Origin: Oscillospiraceae bacterium
GTDB taxonomy: Bacteria; Bacillota; Clostridia; Oscillospirales; Oscillospiraceae
Direction: 5' to 3'
Assembly (NCBI GenBank): GCA_910575265.1
Contig: CAJTEA010000011.1
Location: 1 to 64,000, forward strand
Length of the DNA: 64,000 nt
Both the position numbers and the translations under genes were made by a program. Below, piece after piece: positions 29,277 through 37,878 of this stretch. The notes beneath the pieces were generated by a model. That model ran no database searches. It was not told the origin of the DNA and saw nothing but the letters and a program-made list of their open reading frames with translations. The first letter of the stretch is position 1, and each line of letters starts with the position of its first letter.

Positions 29277-29311
29277 GCGCCGGCCGCTGCTGTTCGGGCA
29301 GCGGCCGGTGT
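29277..29311 (-). terminator. Hairpin after cstA
   Basis: A GC-rich stem (ACCGGCCGCTGC with GCAGCGGCCGGC) starts a few bases after the cstA stop. T residues are few, but position and strength suggest a terminator. Confidence 0.7.
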
Positions 29312-29318
29312 TTCAGTT

Positions 29319-30806
29319 TCAGACCTTGGCGGTCTGCTTCTTGGTGGCGTAGAGGAAAATGCCCAGCAGGGCGGCGGCGAACACGATGCCCACGGGGTAG
29401 GCCAGGGCGGTGTTATAGGCCACCAGCTTCCGGGCTCCATCCACCACCTCGTGCTTGTTGAGCAGCTGGCCCAGGCACTCCTCGCCCAGGATGAAGTAGG
29501 TGGAGGACACGGCGCTCATAAAGGTGGCGGGGACGGCGGTGATCCAGAAGTTCTTCTTCCGCTGGAACAGGTACATGCTGGCTGCCCAGAGGACGATCAT
29601 AGCCAGGGTCTGGTTGGACCAGCTGAAGTACCGCCAGATTACGTTGTAATCGATCTTGCCCAGGGCGTTGCCGATGCCCAGGATGGCGCCCGCGCCCAGC
29701 ACGGGGACGCACAGCTTCAGGCGGTTGGCGTAGCTCTTCTGGTCGATCTTGAACCAGTCGGCCAGGGTGAGGCGGGCGGAGCGGAAGGCGGTATCGCCGG
29801 AAGTAATGGGGCAGGCGATGACACCCAGCATAGCCAGCACCATACCGGCGGAGCCCATGGTCTTCTGGCAGATGTCGTACACGGCGGTGGGGCCGCCGGC
29901 GCCCATGGCCAGCAGCTCAGCGCCCTCATAGATAGAGCAGCCTGCGGCGGCCCAGATCAGGGCGATGATGCCCTCGGAGATCATGGCGCCGTAGAACACC
30001 ATGTGGCCCTGGCGCTCGGACTTCATGCACCGGGCCATCAACGGGGACTGGGTGGCGTGGAAGCCGGAGATGGCGCCGCAGGCCACGGTGATGAACATGA
30101 AACTCCAGATGGGGGTGCCCGAGGGGTGCATATTGTACAGGTGGTCCCACAGCTCGGGGATGACGTAGTTGGAGTTGGTGAGCACGCCGAAGGCCACGCC
30201 CACCGCCATGATAATCAGGCAGATGCCGAAGATGGGATAGACCTTGCCGATGACCTTGTCCACCGAGATAAAGGTGGCGATGAAGTAGTAGATGAGGATG
30301 AGGACCAGCCAGAACATCTTGTTGGCCAGAATGCCGCCTGCGCCCTTGCACAGCAGCTGGAGCAGGCCGGCGGGGCCCACGGCAAAGACGGTGCCCACCA
30401 TGATGAGCAGCACTACGCTGAACACCCGCATGACGTTCTTCATGCTGCCGCCCAGGTAGATGCCGGTGATCTCCGAGACCGACGCACCGTCGTTGCGCTC
30501 AGACAGCATACCGGCGAAGTAGTCGTGGACACCGCCAGCGAAGATAGTGCCGAAGGTGATCCACAGGAACACACTGGGGCCCCACAGAGAGCCGGACAGT
30601 GCGCCGAAGATGGGGCCCAGGCCGGCGATATTCAACAGCTGGACCAGGAACAGCTTCCACTGGGGCATGACCACATAGTCTACCCCATCGTTGATGCGGA
30701 CGGCGGGGGTCTCCCGGTCGTCCGGGCCGAAGGTGCTGTCCACCACCTTGCCGTAGACGAAATAGCCGCCAATCAGCAGTGCCAGACAAAGAATGAAGCT
30801 TACCAT
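29319..30806 (-). CDS. cstA: Carbon starvation CstA-family transporter
   Basis: CstA proteins are multi-helix membrane transporters linked to peptide and pyruvate uptake. This 495-residue member is of the shorter clostridial type, with about 14 hydrophobic segments. Family segments are visible: YFVYGKVVDSTFG, IAGLGPIFGALSGSLWGPSVFLWI near residue 60, GGVHDYFAGMLSERNDGASVSEITG near 95, and SGFHATQSPLMARCMKSE near 250. ATG at 30806 is followed by a normal membrane start. A small gene lies 55 bases upstream on the same strand. Confidence 0.92.
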   Translation of the reverse strand: MVSFILCLALLIGGYFVYGKVVDSTFGPDDRETPAVRINDGVDYVVMPQWKLFLVQLLNIAGLGPIFGALSGSLWGPSVFLWITFGTIFAGGVHDYFAGMLSERNDGASVSEITGIYLGGSMKNVMRVFSVVLLIMVGTVFAVGPAGLLQLLCKGAGGILANKMFWLVLILIYYFIATFISVDKVIGKVYPIFGICLIIMAVGVAFGVLTNSNYVIPELWDHLYNMHPSGTPIWSFMFITVACGAISGFHATQSPLMARCMKSERQGHMVFYGAMISEGIIALIWAAAGCSIYEGAELLAMGAGGPTAVYDICQKTMGSAGMVLAMLGVIACPITSGDTAFRSARLTLADWFKIDQKSYANRLKLCVPVLGAGAILGIGNALGKIDYNVIWRYFSWSNQTLAMIVLWAASMYLFQRKKNFWITAVPATFMSAVSSTYFILGEECLGQLLNKHEVVDGARKLVAYNTALAYPVGIVFAAALLGIFLYATKKQTAKV

Positions 30807-30861
30807 AAATATACCTCCCTTATATTTCGGCCCCCCGCGTATGGCGCACGCGGGGCCGTTT

Positions 30862-31134
30862 TTAACACTGTGTAAGGCCCTCCAGGACTTCTCGGGCTCT
30901 GTCCGCCTCCTCCGCCGGGACGGTGATAAAATACTGCTCCCGGTCGATCCGGCCGTTGGGGCCGAAATTGCGGATGTCCAGCTTGCAGCCGCAGCCTCCC
31001 ACCGGGGGCTCCACCTCGCAGTGCCGGGCCTTTACCCCCTGGATGCCGGCGGCTTTCAGGGCCTCCCAGGCCGCTTTCCAGCCTGCCCGGTCCCGCTTGC
31101 AGAAGACCTCTTCCCGTTTTTCAAATAGATTCAT
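30862..31134 (-). CDS. Small protein of unknown function upstream of cstA
   Basis: The 90-residue protein has an N-terminal helix (NLFEKREEVFCKRDRAGWKAAWEALKAAG, split here by description only), a GGCGCKLDIRNFG segment with two cysteines, and a C-terminal helix (EEADRAREVLEGL). It resembles short DUF2007-like signal-transduction proteins in size and alpha/beta pattern, but I cannot place it. ATG at 31134 lies 12 bases after the vWA gene stop on the same strand. Co-transcription from the moxR promoter through to cstA is possible. Confidence 0.6.
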   Translation of the reverse strand: MNLFEKREEVFCKRDRAGWKAAWEALKAAGIQGVKARHCEVEPPVGGCGCKLDIRNFGPNGRIDREQYFITVPAEEADRAREVLEGLTQC

Positions 31135-31146
31135 ATGGAATCACTC

Positions 31147-32880
31147 CTATTCCAGCTCCTGTATCTCCGCCCGGATCAGTCTCCCCGCAGCGGAGGCCAA
31201 CTGGTCTATGGACCGGATGCGGGCCAGGCTTTGCCCATAGATGGTCTCCGCCGCCGGCGCGTTCAGATTGGGCCCCATGAACACCGCCCCCACCCGGACA
31301 CCCCGCCGGCGCAGGGCCCGGACCTCCCGGGCGGCGTCCTCCACCGCCGGGGCGTCGGCGTAATCGCGGCCGAAGGGATATTTCCCGCCAGGGGGAATCC
31401 GGTGGCTGTCGTTGGGGCTGGCGTCGGTGAGCAGGAGCAGCAACCGCTTTTGTTCCGGCGGGCTATCCAGCAGCTCCCCCGCCGCCTGGAGGACCAGGCC
31501 GTCCCGGTTCCAGCCGGTGGCGAAGTAGCGGAAGATATTCCGGCTGTTCTCCCCGAAGCCTTTTAGTACCCGCAGGATTGTATAGCCCCGCAGGCTGCAA
31601 AAGCCGGACACCCGCACGGGAACACCGCACCGGGCCAGGCTCTCCGCCAAGATGTACCCCTGGGCGGCGATGATCTCCTGGCAGTGCATCCTGGAGGAGG
31701 ATGCGTCCAGCAGCAGGTCTACCGTGAAGCCGGGGCGGGAGGAATCGGTCCTCCGGGTGAAAACCCGCTGGTCGGACAGCACCACCGCTCGCCAGACGCG
31801 CCGGCTATTCAGCCTGCCGTACCGGGCATTTTCCTCCTCCGCCTGACTGTGGACCTGGAGGCAGTTCTGAATCTGTTCCGTCAGGCTGCGGATGGCGTTC
31901 TGGTAGAGGGCGCTGTCCGCTCCAAAAGCGGCCCGGTTCCGCTCCTGCTGGAGCTGGGCCTGCTGGGCCAGCCGGCGGGCCTCCCCATTGGGGGCCTGCT
32001 CTGGGGTAGGTACCCCGGCGGTGTACCAGAGATGACACCCCAAATGGATGCCGGTACATAACTTCTGCTCTATCGCGGTCAGCTCCCGCTCGGGCAGGAG
32101 TGAGGGGCCGAAACAGCTCTCGATGTACTTCCGGTCAGAGGAGACGTTCTCCTTCAGCCGAATTTTCGCCCGGCGGGTATCTAACCTGGGGCCGCTCTCC
32201 TCGTCCACTCCCGCTCCGTGTCCGACAGAGGCAACATCGGTGTGAACGATCTCCGTGGGCATCAGCCGGGTCATCACCCCGGCCCACTTTCCGGTAAGAT
32301 GGAACCGTAGGACGGGCGGCGGGCGGCTCCTGCCGTCAAAGAGGCGGAAACGGGCAAAGAGTTCCAGGATAGCGGAAAACAGCTCCCTCTCCCCAAGCGG
32401 CCCAAGCTCCAGGGCGGCGGACAACCGCTTCTCATAGGGGGTCATCACCGGGGGACGCCTCCCCAGCACCGCCTTCCAACGAGCGGACTGCATGGTATAG
32501 CTGAGCTGGTTTTTGGCCATCCACTCTTGGCGGGAAAGGGTATGCTCCCGGTCGAAGAAGTCCGCCGCATACGCCCGGCGCAGGTCCGCCAAAATGGGCC
32601 GATGGGGCAGCTCCCGCTGAAAGGCGGCGCTCTCCAGGGCCAGCCAGGCCAAGTCGTCCAGCAGAGTCTGCCGCCGGTCCCCGGCCCATGCCTCAAAGAG
32701 CCTGGACGGCCCCTCCTCCCCATACCACTTCCGGACACAGCCCACAATGGTATTTAAGTAGAGGTTTAGGGTCCCGTCGGCGTTCATGGACAGAAACAGG
32801 GGCTCATAGCCGTAGATTCCCGCCCCGTTCCAGACTTGGTTCAGCGCCCGGCGCTGTCCGGCGGTGCGATGGGCGCTCAT
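31147..32880 (-). CDS. vWA-domain protein (NorD/CobT-like) partnered with MoxR ATPase
   Basis: This 577-residue protein ends in a von Willebrand A domain (about residues 385-577) with the metal-ion site DASSS in VDLLLDASSSRMHC and a second aspartate in LLLLTDASPNDSH. The N-terminal ~380 residues are helical. The arrangement matches nitric-oxide-reductase-activation (NorD) and CobT-like partners of MoxR AAA+ ATPases, which act as metal-insertion or maturation chaperones. No NO reductase or cobalt chelatase lies nearby, so the client is unknown. Its ATG overlaps the upstream ATPase stop by four bases (ATGA). Confidence 0.85.
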   Translation of the reverse strand: MSAHRTAGQRRALNQVWNGAGIYGYEPLFLSMNADGTLNLYLNTIVGCVRKWYGEEGPSRLFEAWAGDRRQTLLDDLAWLALESAAFQRELPHRPILADLRRAYAADFFDREHTLSRQEWMAKNQLSYTMQSARWKAVLGRRPPVMTPYEKRLSAALELGPLGERELFSAILELFARFRLFDGRSRPPPVLRFHLTGKWAGVMTRLMPTEIVHTDVASVGHGAGVDEESGPRLDTRRAKIRLKENVSSDRKYIESCFGPSLLPERELTAIEQKLCTGIHLGCHLWYTAGVPTPEQAPNGEARRLAQQAQLQQERNRAAFGADSALYQNAIRSLTEQIQNCLQVHSQAEEENARYGRLNSRRVWRAVVLSDQRVFTRRTDSSRPGFTVDLLLDASSSRMHCQEIIAAQGYILAESLARCGVPVRVSGFCSLRGYTILRVLKGFGENSRNIFRYFATGWNRDGLVLQAAGELLDSPPEQKRLLLLLTDASPNDSHRIPPGGKYPFGRDYADAPAVEDAAREVRALRRRGVRVGAVFMGPNLNAPAAETIYGQSLARIRSIDQLASAAGRLIRAEIQELE

Positions 32881-33785
32881 GGCTCAAACAGCTCCCCCCG
32901 AGTGAGCCTGGGGAAAATTCGGGCCGCCATCACGTCCCGGATCAGGCCCTGTTCGTAGCTGTCGGAGGTCTTGTTGGTGATCCCCATGTCCAGCGCCGGG
33001 CCGGAGGGAACTCCCGCCGCCATCAGGTCCAGGGCGTCCAGCAGCCCGCGCAGATCCAGGGGCTTGGTGGAAATCTCGCCGCCCTCGCACTTCTTCTGCA
33101 GATCAAAGAACAGCTGGCCAAACTGCTGCCGGTATTTTTTCTTCAGCGCGGGACAGCGGCGCTCCAGCAGCCGATCCAGGTTCTCCGGGCTGATGGTGGG
33201 CATCTGGATGACCACAAACCGGGAGGCCAGAGCTTCGTTCAGCTCCCGGGTTCCGGCGTAGCCGTAGTTCATGGTGGCGATGAAGCGGGTGGCGGGGGCC
33301 ATGGAAAGCCGGTCGTAGCCGGGGATGTCCAGCACCCGCCTAAAGTCCAGGGCGGCGTGGAGGACGGCCAGCGCCTCGTTCTTCGCCATGTTGATCTCGT
33401 CCAGAATACCGAAGCCCCCGTGTTGGGCGCAACGGCAGATGGGGCCAGGCCGGAACTGGACCTGCCCGTCGGCAAAGGTGTCCATGCCCACCAGCCCAGA
33501 GGCGTCCAGATTCACATGGAAGGAGACGTTCCAGGCGGGGCGGCCAAAGGCTGCGGCCAGATTTTCCGCCAGCACGTTCTTGCCTGTGGCCTTGCCCCCG
33601 GTGAGGAGCAGGTTCTTCCCACACAGCAGTGCGGCGACGGCCTGTTCCCATACCTCACGCCCGTAGTAGTGGAACTGGGGGGCGGGCACGCGCTCCGGCA
33701 GCTCTGCGGGGTGGTCCCGCCGGAACCACTCCAGTCCCTCCAGCAGTTCAGGACTGACTCCCTCCTCTTTCAGAAATGAAAGCAT
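32877..33785 (-). CDS. MoxR-family AAA+ ATPase
   Basis: The AAA+ core has a Walker A GGKATGKN near residue 61 in which the usual Thr/Ser is Asn, a Walker B GFGILDEINMAKN near 125, sensor 1 FIATMNYGYAGTRELNEAL near 170 and an arginine-finger region SRFVVIQMP. ATG at 33785 (MLSFLKEEG) follows GGAAGTG. The frame is open upstream to an ATG at 33908, but that stretch is a structured leader. It overlaps the vWA gene by four bases; the two products probably form one chaperone complex. Confidence 0.85.
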   Translation of the reverse strand: MLSFLKEEGVSPELLEGLEWFRRDHPAELPERVPAPQFHYYGREVWEQAVAALLCGKNLLLTGGKATGKNVLAENLAAAFGRPAWNVSFHVNLDASGLVGMDTFADGQVQFRPGPICRCAQHGGFGILDEINMAKNEALAVLHAALDFRRVLDIPGYDRLSMAPATRFIATMNYGYAGTRELNEALASRFVVIQMPTISPENLDRLLERRCPALKKKYRQQFGQLFFDLQKKCEGGEISTKPLDLRGLLDALDLMAAGVPSGPALDMGITNKTSDSYEQGLIRDVMAARIFPRLTRGELFEP

Positions 33786-33821
33786 TACCGAAGCACTTCC
33801 TTTACTTTTATAAAAGATTAG

Positions 33822-33880
33822 GCCTGGACGGTGTTTCCACCGCCCAGGCCGCAGCTTTGGTGATGGATGAATCACACAAA
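33822..33880 (-). ncRNA. Two-hairpin leader element, copy A (moxR)
   Basis: On the minus strand TTTGTGTGATTCATCCATCACC forms a 5-bp hairpin (GTGAT/ATCAC, loop TCATCC). It is followed by AAAGC and a 12-bp GC-rich hairpin closed by a GAAA tetraloop (33822-33849), then CTAATCTTTTAT. The same arrangement, with compensating base changes in the second stem, occurs upstream of purF at 37879-37937. I cannot match it to a known riboswitch. Confidence 0.6.
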
Positions 33881-33904
33881 AACGAGGAGCATTCCTTTGA
33901 GCGT

Positions 33905-33940
33905 TCACATCATAGCACCAAAATTCCGAAAATTAAAATA
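33905..33940 (-). promoter_or_regulatory. Probable promoter of the moxR-vWA unit
   Basis: On the minus strand GTGCTATGATG provides a -10 (TATGAT, 33909-33914) with an AT-rich upstream region and a weak -35. Transcription would start about 20-25 bases before the two-hairpin element. The purF leader has a similar GTGCTATCAT. Confidence 0.4.
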
Positions 33941-33989
33941 CTTTTTTCCTTGTAGTTACCATATTTTTTTGATATGATAACGGCCATGA

Positions 33990-34030
33990 AAAAGGCTCCG
34001 AGATTGCTTGATCCCGGAGCTTTCTCCTGT
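33990..34030 (+). terminator. Hairpin in the corA upstream region
   Basis: AAGGCTCCG pairs with CGGAGCTTT across a short loop, followed by CTCCTG. It lies about 150 bases before corA in an otherwise featureless divergent region (33909-34177). It could be a leader terminator, but the T tract is short and I see no M-box-like magnesium riboswitch. Confidence 0.4.
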
Positions 34031-34177
34031 TCAGCGGACACGGCATCTGACGCTTATTATTCGATAGCGATCATAGTAGATTTGGGCAGCTGCTTCCACG
34101 TCGGTCTTCATCAGGCTCTTGCGCTTTACGGCTACTGTGATACAATACCGATATCAAATCAGTCTTAGGAGGTTACT

Positions 34178-35095
34178 ATGTACCTATATAATATCCATGC
34201 AGCTTTGGAACCGCTGGAAGGGATACCGACTCTGAGCGGGAGCGTACTCGTCCTTTTGACATCTGAGGAGTTACAGCAGGGTGTCAGTATTCCCGGCTTA
34301 GAGCATATCCTTTGCCATACACCATCTGCCCGGGATGCTCGTATTTGTAAGGCGGAATCACGGCACAACTGCCTATGCGGAACGATCGTCACACCGCGGT
34401 ACACAAAGGAGCATATACCTATTTCTTTTGGTTATCTTTTAACCGAGGGATTGGTCGTGCTGTGCGACGACACTGGAACGTCCCGTTCCGCCGTTCAGCA
34501 TCTGCGGAAGGATAACCCATGCAGAGAGTTGGGGATAGGCAGTTTTTTCTATGAGTTTTTGGAGTTTCTGATTGTCAAGGACCTCCATCACCTCCAAGGG
34601 CTGGAGGACCATATGAATCAACTTGAGGATCAGATACTCTCTGGAGAACTGGAAGAGTTCAATTCCAAAATGGCAGCTTTGCGTAAAGAAATGATCCGCT
34701 GGATTCGATACTACACACAGCTGGACGACATGGTCTGTGAATTTCAGGAGAACGAAAATACTATCTTCAGCGATAGCGAGCTGAAAATGTTTCATATGGT
34801 GGAAAAGCGGATCGGACGGCTGAACAATGAGTCACAGGCACTTCGGGAGTATAGTCTCCAACTGCGGGAACTATTTCAGGCGGAGATTGATATCCGTCAG
34901 AATCGGATCATGAAGATTCTGACGGTCGTAACCACGATCTTTCTTCCCTTGTCACTGGTAGCGGGATGGTATGGGATGAATTTTACAAATATGCCTGAGC
35001 TGACATGGAAATACGGCTACATAGCGGTCATCATCGCAAGCACTCTAATTGTGTCCCTCTGTTTATGGATTATGAAAAAGAAAAAATTCTGGTAG
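34178..35095 (+). CDS. corA: CorA-family magnesium/divalent cation channel
   Basis: The 305-residue protein has a cytoplasmic alpha/beta domain, a long helical stalk (about residues 120-240) and two C-terminal membrane helices. The signature YGMNFTNMPEL (the GMN selectivity motif with the MPEL loop) sits between them, and the tail is basic (MKKKKFW). ATG at 34178 follows AGGAGG at good spacing. The protein would form a homopentamer for Mg2+ uptake. It stands alone; the glmS ribozyme locus begins about 200 bases downstream. Confidence 0.93.
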   Translation: MYLYNIHAALEPLEGIPTLSGSVLVLLTSEELQQGVSIPGLEHILCHTPSARDARICKAESRHNCLCGTIVTPRYTKEHIPISFGYLLTEGLVVLCDDTGTSRSAVQHLRKDNPCRELGIGSFFYEFLEFLIVKDLHHLQGLEDHMNQLEDQILSGELEEFNSKMAALRKEMIRWIRYYTQLDDMVCEFQENENTIFSDSELKMFHMVEKRIGRLNNESQALREYSLQLRELFQAEIDIRQNRIMKILTVVTTIFLPLSLVAGWYGMNFTNMPELTWKYGYIAVIIASTLIVSLCLWIMKKKKFW

Positions 35096-35315
35096 TAAGC
35101 AAGGCTTATCCACCCTTTGTCCCTTATGCGCCGATATTGCTTCATCCTCCGCATTCCTTCTGTCCACTTCTTTTCCGCCAGAAGAACTTCCCGCCGCTCT
35201 TTACATCTGCGGATACAAAGCCTATAATAAGCAGACGTATAGGAAAAAACGCATATCGCATATCATCCTATATATCGCAGAGAGAAAGGAGGACCATGGG
35301 CAGAGGCCCATCAGA

Positions 35316-35480
35316 AGCGCCAGCGCCCGCCTTTAGGCGGGACGACGAGGTGAGGGGAGAATCGAAGGTTTCGGCGGATGCCCCTCCGTGCTGGATCCGG
35401 GCGCGTACACAGCCAGTAAATATGCGGGCAACCGCAAAACAGAGGGGCTGTGATCGGGGAACGAGGTCAAATGGCTGCGA
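35316..35480 (+). ncRNA. glmS ribozyme
   Basis: The sequence contains the conserved core of the glucosamine-6-phosphate-dependent self-cleaving ribozyme: the cleavage site A^GCGCCAG (35316/35317), GACGAGGTGAGGGGAG, and TCGGCGGATGCCCCTCC, followed by the expected P3/P4 helices. It lies just upstream of a glmS reading frame. In intact genomes GlcN6P triggers cleavage of the glmS mRNA and lowers enzyme synthesis. Here the downstream gene is a pseudogene. Confidence 0.93.
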
Positions 35481-35516
35481 GTTTGCCCTCCTGATTTTAA
35501 AGGAGGAAAATTGAAT

Positions 35517-36594
35517 ATGCGCGGAATTGTAGGCTATATCGGGCGGGAGCAGGCCGCACCCATCCTGCTGGAGGGCCTGTCTCGGCTGGAGTACCGGGGG
35601 TACGACTCGGCCGGAGTGGCGGTGTTTGATGCCGGAGCGGGCACATTGGCCGTCCACAAGGCCAAGGGCCGGCTCCGTGTGCTCTCCGACCAGCTTCACA
35701 GGGGAGCAGACCTGGACAGCACGGTCGGAGTGGGCCACACCCGCTGGGCCACCCACGGTGCCCCCAGCGATGTCAACTCCCACCCGGAGGGTGGGCTACA
35801 TGGAGGACGGGGAGCTGGCCGTCCTCACCCGGGAGGGCATCCGGTGCTATAACCACCTGATGCAACCCATCGACAAAGAAATTGTCACTGTGGACTGGGA
35901 GATTGACGCCGCCGAGAAGGGCGGGTACGAGCACTTCATGTTCAAAGAGATCATGGAGCAACCCGAGGCCCTGCGCCGGTGTCTCTCTCCCCGTATCCGG
36001 GAGGGAGAGATTCTCTTTGAGGACTTCACTCTCAGCGATGACTATCTCGAAAATATGAACCGTATCTACATCGTGGCCTGCGGCTCCAGCTACCATGTAG
36101 GGATGGTGGGCAAGTACCATCTGGAGCGGCTCACCCGCATCCCGGTGGAGGTGGCCCTGGGCTCCGAGTTCCGGTACATGGACCCCATTGTGGACGAACA
36201 CACTTTGGTGATTGTCATCAGCCAGTCCGGCGAAACCCTGGACACCATGGCCGCCTTCCGGGAGCTGCCCGAAAAGATGGAACAGGTTCTCTCCCGCCGG
36301 GATGACATCCAGTACTTCGCTTCACAGTACTTCAACCACAACTCCATCTTCTTCATGGGCCGCAACCTGGACTACGCTTTGGGTCTGGAGGGCTCGCTGA
36401 AGCTGAAGGAGATCAGCTACATCCACTCAGAGGCCTACGCCTCCGGAGAGCTGAAGCACGGCACCATCAGCCTCATTGAGGAGGGCACCCTGGTGGTGGC
36501 CCCCCTCCAGCTCTTTGCCTATTACGTGGCCCTGATGCGGGGCCGCGACATCGACAAGCCCCGTAACCTGGCCAAGAGCGTGACGGTGGAATAA
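35517..36594 (+). pseudogene. glmS: Glucosamine-6-phosphate synthase remnant with three deletions and lost catalytic Cys
   Basis: GlmS makes glucosamine-6-phosphate from fructose-6-phosphate and glutamine and normally has about 600 residues. This locus could encode at most about 358. The start reads M-R-GIVGYIG where the catalytic residue should be M-C-GIVGY. After VNSHP the glutaminase domain is missing and the frame changes to RRVGYMEDGELAVLT. The SIS domains then show two more in-frame gaps: QSGETLDTMAAFRE joined to LPEKMEQ, and LVVA joined to PLQLFAYYVAL. The C-terminus KPRNLAKSVTVE is intact. AGGAGG precedes the ATG at 35517. Another glmS or a GlcNAc supply must serve the cell. Confidence 0.93.
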
Positions 36595-36628
36595 TACTGA
36601 CGATACGATGACTCAGGGAGGGTCTGCC

Positions 36629-37528
36629 ATGGAGTTTCGCACCCTGCACTATTTTACTGTCGTCGCTCAGGAACTGAACATTACCCGGGCGGCGGAAAAA
36701 CTGAACATGAGCCAGCCGCCCTTGAGCAACCAGATCAAGGCGCTGGAGGAGGAACTGGGCGTCCAACTTTTTATCCGGGGCAAGCGGCGCCTGGAGCTCA
36801 CCGAGGAGGGGGCTCTACTGCTGCGCCGGACGATGCAGATCCAGGAATTGGTGGAAAAAACCCGGCAGGAGATCGCCAGCCTCCGGGAGGGGATGACGGG
36901 CACCATCTACCTGAGCATGGTGGAGGGCCGGGCCCCTTTCCTGGCCGCCCAGTGGATCGCTGGCTTTCGGGAGGAGTTCCCACTGGTGCGCTATAACCTG
37001 TGGAACGGCAGCAGCGACGACGTGCTGGACCGGCTGCGCAAGGGGTTGGCCGACCTGGCTGTCATCGCCGCCCCCTACGACACCGAGCACCTGGAGGGCT
37101 TTCCCGTGGGCCGGGAGCCCTGGGCCGCCATGCTCCATCCGGACCACCCCCTGGCCAAAGAGCCGGGAGACACCATTCCCCTGTCCAGTCTGGTGGGCGA
37201 GCCCCTCATTGTCCCCAGCCGCAAATCCCGAATCGAGTCCATCCGCCGCTGGTTCGGGGAGATCGGGGCAGAGCCCCAAATCCTCTGCGAGATGTCCAAC
37301 TATATGGACGCGGTAGCCCTGACCAGTCAGGGGGTGGGGGTCAGTATCTTCCCCCAGACGGTCGGGGTATCCAACGGGCTGGTGGTGTCCAAGGTGGTCA
37401 CCCAGCCCGCCCGTCAGGCGGAGTATATTCTGGTCTGGAACAAGGGGCAGGCCCCCTCCGGGCTGACCCGGGAATTTATCAGCTATGTCCAGGATTACCT
37501 GGAGGAATGCCAGGCAGAGCTGTCATAG
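36629..37528 (+). CDS. LysR-family transcriptional regulator
   Basis: The 299-residue protein has an N-terminal winged HTH (MEFRTLHYFTVVAQELNITR, then AAEKLNMSQPPLSNQIKALE) and a LysR substrate-binding domain (about residues 90-295). ATG at 36629 follows GGGAGGG; an ATG at 36608 lacks such a site. The effector is unknown. It follows the glmS remnant by 34 bases in the same direction and ends at a strong terminator, so it may once have been co-transcribed with glmS. Confidence 0.9.
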   Translation: MEFRTLHYFTVVAQELNITRAAEKLNMSQPPLSNQIKALEEELGVQLFIRGKRRLELTEEGALLLRRTMQIQELVEKTRQEIASLREGMTGTIYLSMVEGRAPFLAAQWIAGFREEFPLVRYNLWNGSSDDVLDRLRKGLADLAVIAAPYDTEHLEGFPVGREPWAAMLHPDHPLAKEPGDTIPLSSLVGEPLIVPSRKSRIESIRRWFGEIGAEPQILCEMSNYMDAVALTSQGVGVSIFPQTVGVSNGLVVSKVVTQPARQAEYILVWNKGQAPSGLTREFISYVQDYLEECQAELS

Positions 37529-37532
37529 AAGA

Positions 37533-37563
37533 AAGCCCCCGCGCCGTTTTGACGCGGGGGCTT
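37533..37563 (+). terminator. Terminator after the lysR gene
   Basis: AAGCCCCCGCG pairs with CGCGGGGGCTT across the loop CCGTTTTGA, a strong stem four bases after the lysR stop, followed by ATCATAT. Confidence 0.85.
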
Positions 37564-37602
37564 ATCATATCTAAAAGATATGGTAACTGCAATGATATAT
37601 GT

Positions 37603-37634
37603 ATTTCATTTTTCTCAAAAGCTGTGCTATCATA
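37603..37634 (+). promoter_or_regulatory. Probable promoter of the micropeptide-purF leader
   Basis: An extended -10-like TGTGCTATCAT (TATCAT at 37628-37633) lies in an AT-rich tract with a weak -35 (TTCATT, 37605-37610). Transcription from here would include both micropeptides, the two-hairpin element and purF. Confidence 0.4.
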
Positions 37635-37697
37635 AGAACATCCAAAGGGAACACAAACAAAAGCCAGAATATAATCAAGAAAGTGGAGGAACCGACC

Positions 37698-37772
37698 ATG
37701 AAAAAGACCCTTTTTGAGAAGCTGTCCAACCTGCTGACCGGCTACTACAAGTCGTTCTCCATGGACTTTTAA
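37698..37772 (+). CDS. Leader micropeptide 1 (24 residues)
   Basis: ATG at 37698 opens a 24-codon frame, MKKTLFEKLSNLLTGYYKSF followed by SMDF, ending TAA. GGAGG lies eight bases upstream. The peptide is basic at the start and amphipathic, with no signal peptide or transmembrane length. It shares the pattern K-K-x-L...L-S...Y-Y-x-x-F-S with the next micropeptide, which begins 33 bases later. The pairing of two good ribosome-binding sites with similar peptides argues that both are translated. I recognise no family; translational control of the downstream leader or a toxin-like or signalling peptide are possibilities. Confidence 0.6.
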   Translation: MKKTLFEKLSNLLTGYYKSFSMDF

Positions 37773-37805
37773 TCAGGATACCCAGACGAATAGAAGGAGG
37801 AATTG

Positions 37806-37862
37806 ATGATGAAAAAGCTGGTTGACTTCCTGTCGGAGTACTACGGGACCTTCTCCCGCTGA
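37806..37862 (+). CDS. Leader micropeptide 2 (18 residues)
   Basis: ATG at 37806 opens MMKKLVDFLSEYYGTFSR and stops at TGA (37860-37862). AAGGAGG precedes it at ideal spacing, stronger than for many full-length genes here. It resembles micropeptide 1 (MKK start, LS, YY, FS). Its stop codon lies 17 bases before the two-hairpin element, so ribosome position on this frame could influence folding of that RNA. Function unknown. Confidence 0.6.
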   Translation: MMKKLVDFLSEYYGTFSR

Positions 37863-37878
37863 GACCGCCTCTCCAATC

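Noticed and set aside
34000-34177. Magnesium (M-box) riboswitch before corA
   Set aside because: Only one short hairpin is visible; the long conserved M-box core is not recognisable.
35005-35514. 169-codon open frame spanning the region before glmS
   Set aside because: It reads through the glmS ribozyme; the RNA explains the conservation.
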